Of a DNA stretch of 64,000 nt, positions 39,534 to 49,699 are shown piece by piece; the first letter of the stretch is position 1; every line of letters starts with the position of its first letter. Below the pieces are notes generated by a model that did not search any database, was not told the DNA's origin, and saw nothing but the letters and a program-made list of their open reading frames with translations. Both the position numbers and the translations under genes were made by a program. The stretch is from NCBI RefSeq assembly GCF_018336935.1, contig NZ_CP068771.1, positions 3,472,001-3,536,000 of the forward strand, in the 5' to 3' direction. The stretch is from Serratia plymuthica. Lineage in GTDB: Bacteria; Pseudomonadota; Gammaproteobacteria; Enterobacterales; Enterobacteriaceae.

Positions 39534-40100
39534 ATGTCAGACCAAGCCTTAAAAATAGTCACCCTGCTCGGCAGCCTGCGCAAAGGCTCTTACAATGCCA
39601 TGGTGGCCCGTGCGCTGCCTGACCTCGCCCCCCAGGGCGTGATCATCGAAGCGCTTCCCTCTATCCGTGATATCCCGCTGTATGATGCCGATGTGCAACA
39701 AGATGAAGGTTTCCCCGCCTCGGTTGAAGCTATCGCCGCGCAAATCCGTCAGGCTGACGGCGTGATCATCGTGACTCCGGAGTATAATTACTCGGTGCCG
39801 GGTGGGTTGAAAAATGCCATCGACTGGCTATCCCGCTTGCCGAACCAGCCGCTGGCGGGTAAACCGGTAGCGATTCAGACCAGCTCTATGGGGCCGATTG
39901 GCGGCGCGCGCTGCCAATATCATCTGCGTCAAATTCTGGTATTCCTCGACGCCATGGTGATGAACAAGCCGGAGTTTATGGGCGGAGTCATCCAGAATAA
40001 AGTGGATGCGCAGGCCGGGCAATTGATCGAACAAGGCACGCTGGATTTCCTGACCGGCCAGCTGTCCGCATTCAGCGACTATATCCGCCGCCTGAAGTAA
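39534..40100 (+). CDS. yieF: NAD(P)H-dependent FMN reductase (YieF/ChrR, chromate and quinone reductase)
   Basis: A 188-residue flavodoxin-like reductase nearly identical in layout to E. coli YieF. It has the FMN phosphate loop LLGSLRKGSYNAM, the flavin-contact TPEYNYSVPGGLKNAIDWLSR region (read in two parts) and SSMGPIGGARCQYHLR. The family reduces quinones and, incidentally, chromate by a two-electron route that limits radical formation. ATG 39534 has AAAGGGAGA eight bases upstream. It stands between yieE and, beyond one inserted gene, adeP. Confidence 0.95.
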   Translation: MSDQALKIVTLLGSLRKGSYNAMVARALPDLAPQGVIIEALPSIRDIPLYDADVQQDEGFPASVEAIAAQIRQADGVIIVTPEYNYSVPGGLKNAIDWLSRLPNQPLAGKPVAIQTSSMGPIGGARCQYHLRQILVFLDAMVMNKPEFMGGVIQNKVDAQAGQLIEQGTLDFLTGQLSAFSDYIRRLK

Positions 40101-40113
40101 ATTCTGTTTTTGA

Positions 40114-40143
40114 CGCCTTCGGTCACAAAATAGGCTGAAGGCG
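40114..40143 (+). terminator. Hairpin after yieF
   Basis: CGCCTTC/GAAGGCG, a 7-bp stem with a 16-base loop, lies 13 bases after the yieF stop. Confidence 0.45.
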
Positions 40144-40197
40144 CTATTCCAAAAAGAAAAAAACATCTAATTCATTAAAAAATAAAGTTATGCAATT

Positions 40198-41247
40198 ATG
40201 TATTTTTTTATTTTAGCCTCATTACTGGCTTTGCTCACCAGACCTTTGCTCGCCGCAGAAATGCGTTATCCCGCCGGGGAAGAGCCGATTGAGCTGCCTG
40301 TACATAGCCCGCTGAACACCCAGTTGCCGCGTACCGCCCAAAGTCACGAAGACAAGAAAATCGGGGCCATGTCGCTTTATTTAACGCTGATGCGCGAAGA
40401 CGAACGCAACATATGGGCACCCTATCAGTTAGCGGCCTCTTCGGCTGAAAAGGGCCAGACAGAGCTGGCCGAACGCTATCTGCAACTGAGCGCCAATCGT
40501 GGGTTGTGGTATTACTACACGTTGCTCGAAGACGACGCCTTTAACAGCATCCAGCACCGCGCCACCTATCAGTCGATCCTCGCCGCCACCAAAGCCCGCT
40601 ACCTCCAGCACGCCCATTTATTCGAAGGCAAAGCCAGTTACGCCATACCGGAGGGCGCACCTCCGTCAGGAGGATGGCCGACGGTGGTGTTCCTGCACGG
40701 CTACGGCAAAGGCGCCAATATCAGCCCGGAAGAACGTCTGCTGTTCAGTGAAATGGGCGTCGCCTATATCGAAATCAACGGCACCCAGATGCTGTCGGAA
40801 AACAGCTTCCGCTGGTCGAATTACAGCGAGGAAAGCACCCAGAGCGCCATTCAACAGGCCCTGCGACCGCAGGAAGAATTAAAACTTAACCCGCAAAAGA
40901 TCTACCTCACGGCCCGCGGACAAGGGGCATTGCATGCCGCCAATCTGCTGAGCAGGTATCCGCAGTATTATGCCGGCGCAATGCTGATCGCCCCCAATGG
41001 CGGGATCAAACCGGCGCAGCAATCGCTGGCGGCGCACAAAAAGGTGGTGGTGGCGTACTACGATCGGCAAAACTTCAGCGATCAGGCGCTGGCGCTGCAC
41101 TTCGCCAATCTTTTCAGCGAGAACAATCAGGTGGAGGCGCTGCATTTTCCCCAAGGGGAGAACGCGGAAGGCGGCTGGCAGGCGCGTTTCAAACGGCCAT
41201 TACAGTGGGTATTGGATCAGGCGCCGGACGCGACGCCAGGGGCATAG
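40198..41247 (+). CDS. Secreted alpha/beta-hydrolase-like protein lacking the nucleophile serine
   Basis: A 349-residue protein, not recognised as a named gene. A signal peptide of about 20 residues ends at LLAAE. A helical, Sel1/TPR-like part follows (around residues 50-130, with LAERYLQLSANRG). Then comes an alpha/beta-hydrolase-like domain with VVFLHGYGKG (oxyanion loop) and the nucleophile elbow region IYLTARGQGALHAANLL. There G-x-S-x-G reads A-R-G-Q-G, with Gly241 (codon GGA at 40918-40920) in place of Ser. It is likely non-catalytic or uses other chemistry. The ribosome site is poor. It is inserted between yieF and adeP. Confidence 0.75.
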   Translation: MYFFILASLLALLTRPLLAAEMRYPAGEEPIELPVHSPLNTQLPRTAQSHEDKKIGAMSLYLTLMREDERNIWAPYQLAASSAEKGQTELAERYLQLSANRGLWYYYTLLEDDAFNSIQHRATYQSILAATKARYLQHAHLFEGKASYAIPEGAPPSGGWPTVVFLHGYGKGANISPEERLLFSEMGVAYIEINGTQMLSENSFRWSNYSEESTQSAIQQALRPQEELKLNPQKIYLTARGQGALHAANLLSRYPQYYAGAMLIAPNGGIKPAQQSLAAHKKVVVAYYDRQNFSDQALALHFANLFSENNQVEALHFPQGENAEGGWQARFKRPLQWVLDQAPDATPGA

Positions 41248-41252
41248 ATAAC

Positions 41253-41274
41253 AGGGCCGGCCAACGTCGGCCCT
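41253..41274. terminator. Hairpin between the hydrolase-like gene and adeP
   Basis: AGGGCCG and its exact complement CGGCCCT form a 7-bp stem with an 8-base loop in the 34-bp gap of two convergent genes. Confidence 0.65.
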
Positions 41275-41281
41275 GGTCGTA

Positions 41282-42619
41282 TTAATGACCGTCCACAAAG
41301 ACAATCTTCAGCACAAACAACAGCGCCACGACAACCACGCACGGGCTGATTTCACGCCAGCGGCCAGTGCCGAGCTTCATCACGCAGTAAGAAATAAAGC
41401 CCAGCGCGATGCCTTCGGTGATCGAGAAACTGAACGGCATCATCACCGCGGTGACAAACGCCGGCACCGCCTCGGTCAGATCGTCCCATTTCACGCGCGC
41501 CAGGCTGGATGTCATCAGCACGCCGACGTAGATCAACGCGCCGGCGGCGGCATAAGCCGGCACCATGCCCGCCAGCGGCGACAGGAAGATCACCAGCAGG
41601 AACAGAATACCGGTCACCACCGCAGTCAGGCCGGTGCGGCCGCCAACGGATACGCCGGCAGAGCTTTCAATGTACGCGGTGACGGAAGAGGTGCCGACAA
41701 ACGAACCGGCGACCGAACTGATGCTGTCCACATACAGCGCCTGTTTCATGCGCGGGAACTTGCCCTTGTCGTCGGTCAGCCCAGCCTTGTCGGTCACGCC
41801 AATCAGGGTGCCGGAAGAGTCGAACAGGTTAACCAGCATGAAGGAGAAGATCACCCCGGCCAGACCGATGTTCAATGCTCCTGCCAGATCGACCTGGCCC
41901 ACCACCGAAGTAATGTTCGGCGGCATGGAGAACAGGCCGCCGTATTTGACATCGCCCAGCGCCCAGCCGATCAGAGTGGTTACCACGATAGAAACCAGTA
42001 CCGCCGCATGGAAATTGCGTGAGGACAACACGGCGATGATAAAGAAGCCCAGCGCGCCCAACAGCACGTTGTGCGAGGTCAGGTTGCCGATGGTGACCAG
42101 AGTCTCCGGATTGGCCACCACGATACCGGCGTTTTTCAGCCCCATCATGCCGATAAACAGGCCGATGCCGCTGGTGATCCCCACCCGCAGGCTCATCGGA
42201 ATATTGGCAATCATCCAGTAACGGATGCGGAAAATGGTCAGCAGCAACAAACCGACGGCGCCCCAGAAAATAGCGCCCATGCCGACCTGCCACGAAATGC
42301 CCATCGCGCCAACCACCACAAAGGCGAAGAACGCATTCAGCCCCATCGCCGGCGCCAGCGCGACCGGCAGGTTAGCCAGCAAACCCATAAAAATGCTGCC
42401 GAAAGCGGCAATCAGGCAGGTTGTTACGAACACTGCCTGCGTATCCATGCCCGCCGCGCCCAGGATCTGGGGGTTAACGAACACGATATACACCATGGTC
42501 AAAAAGGTAGTAATACCGGCAATCGTTTCCGTACGCGCCGTGGTTCCATGCTGCTTGAGTTTAAACACGCGCCCAAGCAAGCCTTGCTCAACGTCAAGGC
42601 CAGATACTGGTTTGCTCAT
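41282..42619 (-). CDS. adeP: Adenine permease (NCS2/AzgA family)
   Basis: A 445-residue inner-membrane purine permease resembling E. coli AdeP (YieG). It has about 12-14 hydrophobic segments, the N-terminal KQHGTTARTETIAGITTFLT divided by the first helix, the NANP-like MGLNAFFAFVVV region and TAYIESSAGVSVGGRTGLTA. High-affinity proton-linked adenine uptake is expected. The start at ATG 42619 gives MSKPVSGLDVEQG. It is divergent from yieH and convergent with the upstream hydrolase-like gene. An ERIC copy lies in its promoter region. Confidence 0.92.
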   Translation of the reverse strand: MSKPVSGLDVEQGLLGRVFKLKQHGTTARTETIAGITTFLTMVYIVFVNPQILGAAGMDTQAVFVTTCLIAAFGSIFMGLLANLPVALAPAMGLNAFFAFVVVGAMGISWQVGMGAIFWGAVGLLLLTIFRIRYWMIANIPMSLRVGITSGIGLFIGMMGLKNAGIVVANPETLVTIGNLTSHNVLLGALGFFIIAVLSSRNFHAAVLVSIVVTTLIGWALGDVKYGGLFSMPPNITSVVGQVDLAGALNIGLAGVIFSFMLVNLFDSSGTLIGVTDKAGLTDDKGKFPRMKQALYVDSISSVAGSFVGTSSVTAYIESSAGVSVGGRTGLTAVVTGILFLLVIFLSPLAGMVPAYAAAGALIYVGVLMTSSLARVKWDDLTEAVPAFVTAVMMPFSFSITEGIALGFISYCVMKLGTGRWREISPCVVVVALLFVLKIVFVDGH

Positions 42620-42661
42620 TATCAGAATTCCGAAGAGGGAAATGGACAGTCGCCGCTATTC

Positions 42662-42788
42662 TATAACCAAAATAATTGGACTCGCATCACGGCGGCAAGA
42701 ACGCGAATTCCCAAGAGCTTACTCAAGTAAGTGACTGGGGTGAGCGCTCGCAGCCAACACAGATGCGGTTTCAAGTATGCCGGGTATA
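42662..42788. repeat. ERIC element (127 bp) between adeP and yieH
   Basis: Contains AAGTAAGTGACTGGGGTGAG, an exact match to the conserved ERIC inner segment, with TATAACC...GGGTATA ends and the canonical 127-bp length. The rest of the 347-bp gap (42620-42966) holds no recognised gene; it must contain both promoters. Confidence 0.95.
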
Positions 42789-42966
42789 TGACAAAAAGTC
42801 AGGGTTTTGATGCCGATCACAGGTTTTTTTCGCCGTCTTTACGGCCAAAGTAGTCAACGGACTGTATTTATTGATAATCATCGGCAAAGTGGATTAAGGA
42901 GTCGCAATCTTGCCTGATGCGGTTAAAGTGGTTTTATCGCCGCTTAACCGAAGGACGCTTATCCTG

Positions 42967-43632
42967 ATGAATCAAATCGACTGCATTTTGTTTGATTGCG
43001 ACGGCACGCTGGTAGACAGCGAAGTGCTGTGCAGCAAAGCCTATGTACATATGTTCGCCCACTATGACCTTCAGCTGTCGCTGGAAGAGATGTTCAGGAA
43101 ATACAAAGGAATAAAACTGTACGAGATCATCGAGCAGGTTAATGCGGAACACGGCGTCGCGCTGCCGAAAGAGGAATTGGAACCCTTATACCGCCGGGAA
43201 GTGGCTCGCCTGTTCGACAGCGAGCTGCAGGAGATCGCCGGTGCACGCGAGCTGCTGGCACAGGTAGCCGTGCCGATGTGCACCGTCTCCAACGGCCCGG
43301 TCAGCAAAATGCAGCACTCGCTCGGCCTGACCGGCATGCTGAACTATTTTGATGACCGGTTATTCAGCGGCTATGACATCCAGCGCTGGAAACCGGACCC
43401 GGCGATCCTGTTCCACGCCGCCGAAAAAATGCAGGTCCCCATTGAACGCTGCATTCTGGTGGATGATTCCGCCGCCGGTGCTCAGGCCGGGATCGCCGCC
43501 GGTATTCCGGTGTTTTACTTCTGCGCCGATCCGCACAACCCGCCTATCGAAAGTCCGCTGGTAACGCCGTTTAACGACCTGGCCCAACTCCCGGCGTTAT
43601 GGCGAGAACGCGGCTGGCGGTTGACCCGTTAA
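42967..43632 (+). CDS. yieH: 6-phosphogluconate phosphatase YieH (HAD)
   Basis: A 221-residue HAD phosphatase, the same length as E. coli YieH. Motif I FDCDGTLVDSE holds the nucleophile Asp; motif II is CTVSNGPVSKMQ; motif III/IV are KPDPAI and LVDDSAAGAQAG. The E. coli enzyme acts on 6-phosphogluconate and phosphoenolpyruvate. ATG 42967 gives the family N-terminus (MNQIDCILFDCDG). An in-frame earlier start at 42910 is not family-like. It is divergent from adeP and convergent with the ABC permease gene. Confidence 0.94.
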   Translation: MNQIDCILFDCDGTLVDSEVLCSKAYVHMFAHYDLQLSLEEMFRKYKGIKLYEIIEQVNAEHGVALPKEELEPLYRREVARLFDSELQEIAGARELLAQVAVPMCTVSNGPVSKMQHSLGLTGMLNYFDDRLFSGYDIQRWKPDPAILFHAAEKMQVPIERCILVDDSAAGAQAGIAAGIPVFYFCADPHNPPIESPLVTPFNDLAQLPALWRERGWRLTR

Positions 43633-43642
43633 TCGGCCCCGA

Positions 43643-44383
43643 TCAACTCGCCGGCAGCGGCGGTTTGTTGCGCCACCAGCGCCAGGAGCGTTTTATTGCC
43701 CTGGCCTGCGGGCTGAGGCGGCGGTTGACCGCGTTGGCCAGCAGATCGAGCGCCAGGCAGAACACGAAGTACACCAAGGCGACAAACAGGAAGACTTCCA
43801 TCGGGTACACCATGCTGCGGTTATTGACCTGGGTTGCCAGAAAGGTCAGTTCGCTGACGCCGACGATATAAGCCAGCGAGGTGTCCTTGATCAGGGAAAT
43901 CCACTGGTTGATAAACGACGGCACCATCATGCGCAACGCCTGCGGCAGCACGATCATGCGCAGCGTTTGCCAGCGGGTCAGCCCCAGCGACAAACCGGCC
44001 TGCCACTGGCCGGGGCCAATGGCGACAATGCCTGCTTTCACCGCATGGGCCAGATAGGCCGAAGCGATCAGCGCCAGTGCGCATACCACGGTGGTGATCT
44101 CCGGAATATCCACGCCAAACAGGATCGGCAGCAAGAAATAAGTCCAAAAAATCAGCATGATCACCGGAATCGCGCGGAAAAAACCCAGCACCGCAGCCAA
44201 TAGCCCGGCGGCTACGCCGCGCGACATCGCCAACGCCACGCCCAGCAGCGTGCCGAGGACAGCCGAAGCTACGCCGGCCATCAGGCTGATCGCCAGCGTC
44301 AACGCCGCGCCGCCCAACGGCCCATTCGGCCAGGTGCCCCACAGCAAATACCCCAGGTTGTCGTAAATAACGCTGAAATCCAT
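43643..44383 (-). CDS. Polar amino-acid ABC importer, permease 2
   Basis: A 246-residue HisM/GltK-type permease with about five membrane helices. The cytoplasmic coupling loop contains QAGLSLGLTRWQTLRMIVLPQA, read in two halves, where the ATPase docks. ATG 44383 is chosen for GGGAGGG upstream; it lies one base after the stop of the partner permease. Last gene of a binding-protein/permease/permease operon with no ATPase gene. Confidence 0.88.
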   Translation of the reverse strand: MDFSVIYDNLGYLLWGTWPNGPLGGAALTLAISLMAGVASAVLGTLLGVALAMSRGVAAGLLAAVLGFFRAIPVIMLIFWTYFLLPILFGVDIPEITTVVCALALIASAYLAHAVKAGIVAIGPGQWQAGLSLGLTRWQTLRMIVLPQALRMMVPSFINQWISLIKDTSLAYIVGVSELTFLATQVNNRSMVYPMEVFLFVALVYFVFCLALDLLANAVNRRLSPQARAIKRSWRWWRNKPPLPAS

Positions 44384-44384
44384 G

Positions 44385-45098
44385 TTAGTGCCCTCCCAGG
44401 GGTTTACGCTGCTGCCGCCACATGCCCCAGCCTTCCAACAACGCAATGATGGCGATGTACAACACCGTCGCGACGCCGAACGCCTGGAAGGTGCGCAGCG
44501 TTTCGGTTTCCACCTGACGCGAGGCGTAAGACAGTTCGGCAACGCCGATCGCCATGGTCAGCGACGAGTTTTTTATCACGTTCATGTATTGGCCCAACAA
44601 CGGCGGAAAGGCAATTTTCAGCGCCTGCGGCAGCACCACGTAACGCATGGCCTGCCAGCCGGTCAGCCCCAGCGCATTGGCGGCGTATTTTTGCCCGCCT
44701 GCGACGCCGCGAATGCCGGAGCGGATCTCTTCGGCGATAAAGGCGGTGGAATACAGTGTCAGGCCAAAGAAGCCGGCGAGAAATTCGAACGACGGCCAGG
44801 CGATTGGCCCAATTTGATGCGAAGTGTTCAGCCACTGCATGGCGGCGGAAGGCAGGATCTGACCGGCAGCGAAGTACCAGAAGAACAGCTGTACCAACAG
44901 CGGCGTATTGCGAAACAACGAACTGTAGCCCACCGCCAGCCAGCGCAACGGGCGCAGGCTACCGTCGCGCATCGCCGTCAGTATCAAGCCCAACAGCGTG
45001 GCCGCCAGGCTCGCGCAAGCTGAAAGCCACAGCGTCAGCAGGAAGCCATCCCATAACCAGCCCAGATACTGAGGCGCCAGCAGCCAGTCCAAATTCAT
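44385..45098 (-). CDS. Polar amino-acid ABC importer, permease 1
   Basis: A 237-residue HisQ/GltJ-type permease. It starts MNLDWLLAPQYLGWLWDGFL, a typical GltJ-like opening, and has the ATPase-docking loop AANALGLTGWQAMRYVVLPQ. ATG 45098 has AAGGATTGAAC upstream; the open frame beyond it to 45287 is not family sequence. It forms a heterodimer with permease 2. A 10-bp-stem hairpin separates it from the binding-protein gene. Confidence 0.88.
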   Translation of the reverse strand: MNLDWLLAPQYLGWLWDGFLLTLWLSACASLAATLLGLILTAMRDGSLRPLRWLAVGYSSLFRNTPLLVQLFFWYFAAGQILPSAAMQWLNTSHQIGPIAWPSFEFLAGFFGLTLYSTAFIAEEIRSGIRGVAGGQKYAANALGLTGWQAMRYVVLPQALKIAFPPLLGQYMNVIKNSSLTMAIGVAELSYASRQVETETLRTFQAFGVATVLYIAIIALLEGWGMWRQQRKPLGGH

Positions 45099-45126
45099 GT
45101 TCAATCCTTGTTTTGCCAAATGCATC

Positions 45127-45150
45127 AGGGGCGCAGCAAGCTGCGCCCCT
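45127..45150 (-). terminator. Hairpin between binding-protein and permease genes
   Basis: AGGGGCGCAG and its exact complement, 4-base loop. Such hairpins after binding-protein genes usually stabilise the upstream message or partly terminate, giving an excess of binding protein over permease. Confidence 0.7.
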
Positions 45151-45177
45151 CCGTTCAGATCCCGGCACTCCAGATCG

Positions 45178-46017
45178 TCAGGCTTTTGGCTGTTGATCCA
45201 AAGGCGCGATCTTGAAATCGCCGCGCGGTTGGGCGGTTTTGGTTTCAGGGCCGAACCAGCGGTCGTAGATCTTAACCGCTTCGCCATCTTTTTCCAGCTT
45301 GATCAGCGTGTCGTTAATGCTGGCTGTCAGGCGATCTTCACCTTTTGGAATACCGACCCCCTGGTACTCTTTGGTGATGCTGAACGGTGAGATCTCGAAA
45401 TCGGCTTTCTGCGCCGCCGGCAGATTGCCGAGCAGGCCAACCAGCTTGGCGTCATCCTGAGTGATCGCCTGTACGTTACCGTTACGCAACGCCACAAAGG
45501 CCAGCGGGGTATCGTCGTAAGAGATCACTTTTGCGGTCGGGTAATGTTCACGCAGGGTGATTTCCTGCACCGTCCCTTTATCCGCGCCGATGCGCAGCTT
45601 TTTAATGTCTTCCGGGGTTTTCAGCACGCCTTTACGGGCGATAAATTTCTGGCCTGTGGCGAAATAAGGCACGCTGAAGTTCACTTCCTTGGCGCGCTCA
45701 TCGGTAATGGTGAAGTTGGCGGCGATCAAATCGACCTTCTTGGATACCAGCAAAGGAATGCGGTTAGCCGGATTGGTGGCGCGCAGCTCAACCTTTACGC
45801 CCAGCGCTTTGCCGATCGCGTCTGCGACATCAACGTCATAACCGACCAACTTTTTGCTTTGCGGATCGATATAGCCGAACGGCGGGTTGCTGTCGAACAC
45901 CGCGATACGCACTACGCCGGCTTTTTTGATGTCGTCGAGTTTGTCCGCATGTGCGGCGCCGGTGGCGAGGCTGGTCAGGCTGGCTAACAACGTTAAGGCC
46001 AAAGCGCGATGTTTCAT
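45178..46017 (-). CDS. Periplasmic amino-acid-binding protein of ABC importer
   Basis: A 279-residue family 3 (PAAT) solute-binding protein. The signal peptide ends at AHA before DKLDDIKK. Ligand-pocket stretches FDSNPPFGYID, VDLIAANFTITDERAKEVNFS (in two parts) and GNVQAITQD are visible. Glutamate/aspartate-type substrates are most likely. AGGAGC precedes ATG 46017. A 9-bp inverted repeat, whose 3' arm ends in the AGG of that site, lies in the leader (46026-46076). First gene of the operon. Confidence 0.9.
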   Translation of the reverse strand: MKHRALALTLLASLTSLATGAAHADKLDDIKKAGVVRIAVFDSNPPFGYIDPQSKKLVGYDVDVADAIGKALGVKVELRATNPANRIPLLVSKKVDLIAANFTITDERAKEVNFSVPYFATGQKFIARKGVLKTPEDIKKLRIGADKGTVQEITLREHYPTAKVISYDDTPLAFVALRNGNVQAITQDDAKLVGLLGNLPAAQKADFEISPFSITKEYQGVGIPKGEDRLTASINDTLIKLEKDGEAVKIYDRWFGPETKTAQPRGDFKIAPLDQQPKA

Positions 46018-46025
46018 GAAAAGCT

Positions 46026-46076
46026 CCTAAGTGGGTGATGTCCTGCTGGCTGATAAGCTAGCAAGAGCCACTTAGG
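46026..46076 (-). promoter_or_regulatory. Nested hairpin over the ribosome site of the binding-protein gene
   Basis: CCTAAGTGG and CCACTTAGG are a perfect 9-bp inverted repeat enclosing 33 bases. On the transcript the 3' arm runs into AGGAGC, the ribosome site. Inside lies a smaller stem TGCTAGC/GCCAGCA with one mismatch. It could hide the ribosome site, so translation control is possible. Confidence 0.5.
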
Positions 46077-46140
46077 TCAGGAAATAATATAAAAAGCTAT
46101 ATTTATAACCTTTTTATCTTTAAGGGCTTTGAATGGCATA

Positions 46141-46162
46141 AAGGCGCAGTTTTCTGCGCCTT
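46141..46162 (-). terminator. phoU terminator hairpin
   Basis: AAGGCGCAG/CTGCGCCTT, a 9-bp perfect stem with a 4-base loop, lies 25 bases beyond the phoU stop on its transcribed strand. Confidence 0.75.
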
Positions 46163-46186
46163 CCGGGGAGTAACTCGCGGGGAAAA

Positions 46187-46921
46187 TTACTCTTTTTTCT
46201 CTTCTTTGCCGTCGGCAGACAGCAGTTTTTCCAGCGCATCGCCGCCAATGTGGCGGAAATCCTGACCTTTCACGAAGTAGAAAATAAATTCGCAGATGTT
46301 CTGGCAACGGTCGCCGATACGCTCGATGGAACGGGCGCAGAACAGCGCAGTCAGCACGCTTGGAATAGTGCGGGTGTCTTCCATCATGTACGTCATCAAC
46401 TGACGGACAATGCCCTCATACTCCTGATCGACCTTCTTGTCTTCGCGGTATATCCGGATAGCTTCATCCAGATCCATACGCGCAAAGGCGTCCAGCACGT
46501 CATGCAACATCTGCACGGTATGGCGGCCAAGCGACTCCAGGCTGACCAGCAACGGCTGATGCTGGTGCGAGAATTTCTCGAGCGCGGTACGGCAAATTTT
46601 ATCCGCCACGTCGCCGATACGTTCCAGCTCGGAGATGGTCTTGATGATCGCCATCACCAGGCGCAGGTCACTGGCGGTCGGCTGACGCTTGGCAATGATG
46701 CGCACGCAGGCTTCGTCGATCGCCACTTCCATCATATTGACCTTGGCGTCACCTTCAATAACGCGCTTGGCCAGTTCGCCGTCCTGATTGTGCATCGCGG
46801 TGATGGCGTCGGTCAGTTGCTGTTCCACCAGCCCGCCCATGGTCAACACCTGGGTACGGATGTGCTCAAGTTCTGCGTTGAACTGGCCGGAAATGTGTTT
46901 ATTTAAATTCAGGTTGTCCAT
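46187..46921 (-). CDS. phoU: Phosphate-specific transport accessory protein PhoU
   Basis: A 244-residue all-helical protein with two PhoU repeats. Metal-binding E/D-rich helices are visible in each ([16 protein letters not shown] and [16 protein letters not shown]). It links the Pst transporter to the PhoR/PhoB sensor system and restrains Pho signalling when phosphate is ample. Last gene of the pst operon, 15 bases after pstB. Confidence 0.97.
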   Translation of the reverse strand: MDNLNLNKHISGQFNAELEHIRTQVLTMGGLVEQQLTDAITAMHNQDGELAKRVIEGDAKVNMMEVAIDEACVRIIAKRQPTASDLRLVMAIIKTISELERIGDVADKICRTALEKFSHQHQPLLVSLESLGRHTVQMLHDVLDAFARMDLDEAIRIYREDKKVDQEYEGIVRQLMTYMMEDTRTIPSVLTALFCARSIERIGDRCQNICEFIFYFVKGQDFRHIGGDALEKLLSADGKEEKKE

Positions 46922-46936
46922 TTGGGTTTCCCGTAA

Positions 46937-47761
<825 letters not shown>

Positions 47762-48652
47762 TTATGAATGCTTCTGCTTGGCGAAAACCACACGCGCCAG
47801 GATATTCAGTAACAGTACGCACAGGGTGATCAACAGCACCCCGGCCCAGGCCAGCTGTTGCCATTCGGCGAACGGGCTCATGGCGAATTTGAAAATGGTG
47901 ACCGGCAGGTTGGCGATCGGCTGCATCAGGTCGGTGCTCCAGAACTGATTCGACAGCGAGGTAAACAGCAGCGGTGCGGTTTCGCCGGCGATACGCGCAA
48001 TGGCCAGCAACACGCCGGTGATAATGCCGGAGATAGAGGCTTTCAGCGTGATGGCAGAAATCATGCGCCATTTCGGCGTACCCAGCGCGTAAGCCGCCTC
48101 ACGCAGCGTATCCGGCACCAGCTTCAGCATGTTCTCGGTGGTGCGGATTACGATCGGCACCTGCAGCAGCGCCAGCGCGATGATCCCGGCCCAGCCGGAG
48201 AAGTGCTCCATTTTCGCCACCACAATGGTGTAGACGAACAGGCCCACGACTATCGACGGCGCCGACAGCAGAATGTCGTTAATAAAGCGGATGACTTCCG
48301 CCAACCAGGATTTACGGCCGTATTCCGCCAGGTAAATGCCGGCCATGATACCCAGCGGCGTACCGAACACGGTGGCCCACAGGATCAACAAGCCGCTGCC
48401 GGCGATGGCGTTGGCCAGGCCGCCGCCCGCCGTGTTCGGCGGTGGCGTCATTTCGGTGAACAGCGCCAACGACATGCCGTCGATGCCTTTGGTCACGGTG
48501 GAGAACAGGATCCACACCAGCCAGAACAGGCCGAATACCATGGTCGCCATCGACAGGAACAGCGCCAGTCGGTTTTTCTGGCGACGCCAGGCCTGCATTT
48601 TGCGGCGGCTTTCTAACAGCGTCAGGTCGTTTTGCATTTCCATAGTCACCAC
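47762..48652 (-). CDS. pstA: Phosphate ABC importer permease PstA
   Basis: A 296-residue permease with six membrane helices and the coupling loop [19 protein letters not shown]. Start: GTG 48652 gives the E. coli length and alignment and has GAGGGG seven bases upstream; ATG 48643 is the alternative. It forms the channel with PstC. The start codon lies one base after the pstC stop, so translation is coupled. Confidence 0.95.
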   Translation of the reverse strand: MVTMEMQNDLTLLESRRKMQAWRRQKNRLALFLSMATMVFGLFWLVWILFSTVTKGIDGMSLALFTEMTPPPNTAGGGLANAIAGSGLLILWATVFGTPLGIMAGIYLAEYGRKSWLAEVIRFINDILLSAPSIVVGLFVYTIVVAKMEHFSGWAGIIALALLQVPIVIRTTENMLKLVPDTLREAAYALGTPKWRMISAITLKASISGIITGVLLAIARIAGETAPLLFTSLSNQFWSTDLMQPIANLPVTIFKFAMSPFAEWQQLAWAGVLLITLCVLLLNILARVVFAKQKHS

Positions 48653-48653
48653 G

Positions 48654-49610
48654 TTAGCGCCCCTCGTTTTTGGCCAGACGCATGATCATCAACTTCGACA
48701 GCGCCAGGACGATAAAGGTGATAACAAACAGAATCAGGCCCAGCTCCATCAACGCGGCGGTATGCACGCCCGATTCCGCTTCGGCGAATTCGTTGGCCAG
48801 CGCAGAGGTAATGCTGTTGCCCGGCATATACAGTGAAGCACTGTCGAGCTGGTAGGTGTTACCTATGATGAAGGTCACCGCCATGGTTTCCCCCAGCGCG
48901 CGGCCCAGTCCCAGCATCACGCCGCCAATCACGCCATTCTTGGTAAACGGCAGCACGATACGCCACATCACCTCCCAGGTGGTGCAGCCGATACCGTAAG
49001 CCGATTCTTTCATCATCACCGGGGTTTGTTCGAACACATCGCGCATGACCGCAGCGATGTAAGGAATAATCATAATCGCCAGGATCACCCCGGCAGCCAG
49101 AATACCGATACCGAACGCCGGGCCGGAGAACAGCTCGCCGACTATCGGAATGCCGGACAACACGTCGCCGACCGGGGTCTGGAAATATTGGGCAAACAGC
49201 GGGGCGAACACAAACAGCCCCCACATGCCGTAAACGATACTCGGGATTGCCGCCAGCAACTCGATCGCGATGCCCAGTGGGCGTCTCAACCAGTTTGGTG
49301 CCAGCTCGGTCAGGAACAGCGCGATACCGAAACTCACGGGTACGGCGATAATCAGGGCAATCAACGACGTGACGACGGTGCCGTAGATGGGCACCAGCGC
49401 ACCGAACTGCTCGGCAGGCGCGTCCCATTCTTTGGTCCACAAGAAGGAGAAGCCGAATTTCTGCATGCTCGGCCAGGAGGCGAAAATCAGCGAAACAATA
49501 ATGCCGCCCAGCAACAATAGGGTAATCAGCGCCGCCAGTTTAACCAGCGCGCTGAAGATGACATCACCATTCTTACTCGGTGCTTTGATGGTCGGCTTAT
49601 ACTCAGCCAT
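48654..49610 (-). CDS. pstC: Phosphate ABC importer permease PstC
   Basis: A 318-residue inner-membrane permease with about six helices and the coupling loop [20 protein letters not shown]. It starts [16 protein letters not shown]. Follows pstS by about 90 bases on the same strand; the 5' segment probably contains processing signals that favour pstS. Confidence 0.96.
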   Translation of the reverse strand: MAEYKPTIKAPSKNGDVIFSALVKLAALITLLLLGGIIVSLIFASWPSMQKFGFSFLWTKEWDAPAEQFGALVPIYGTVVTSLIALIIAVPVSFGIALFLTELAPNWLRRPLGIAIELLAAIPSIVYGMWGLFVFAPLFAQYFQTPVGDVLSGIPIVGELFSGPAFGIGILAAGVILAIMIIPYIAAVMRDVFEQTPVMMKESAYGIGCTTWEVMWRIVLPFTKNGVIGGVMLGLGRALGETMAVTFIIGNTYQLDSASLYMPGNSITSALANEFAEAESGVHTAALMELGLILFVITFIVLALSKLMIMRLAKNEGR

Positions 49611-49699
49611 AGATCACTCTCTGTTTTAACCCTGGCGAGCTCAATGGGTGAGCCCTGCAAAATAGGCTGGAGCGCGGTGTCCCCGCGCCCCTGCGTTCT

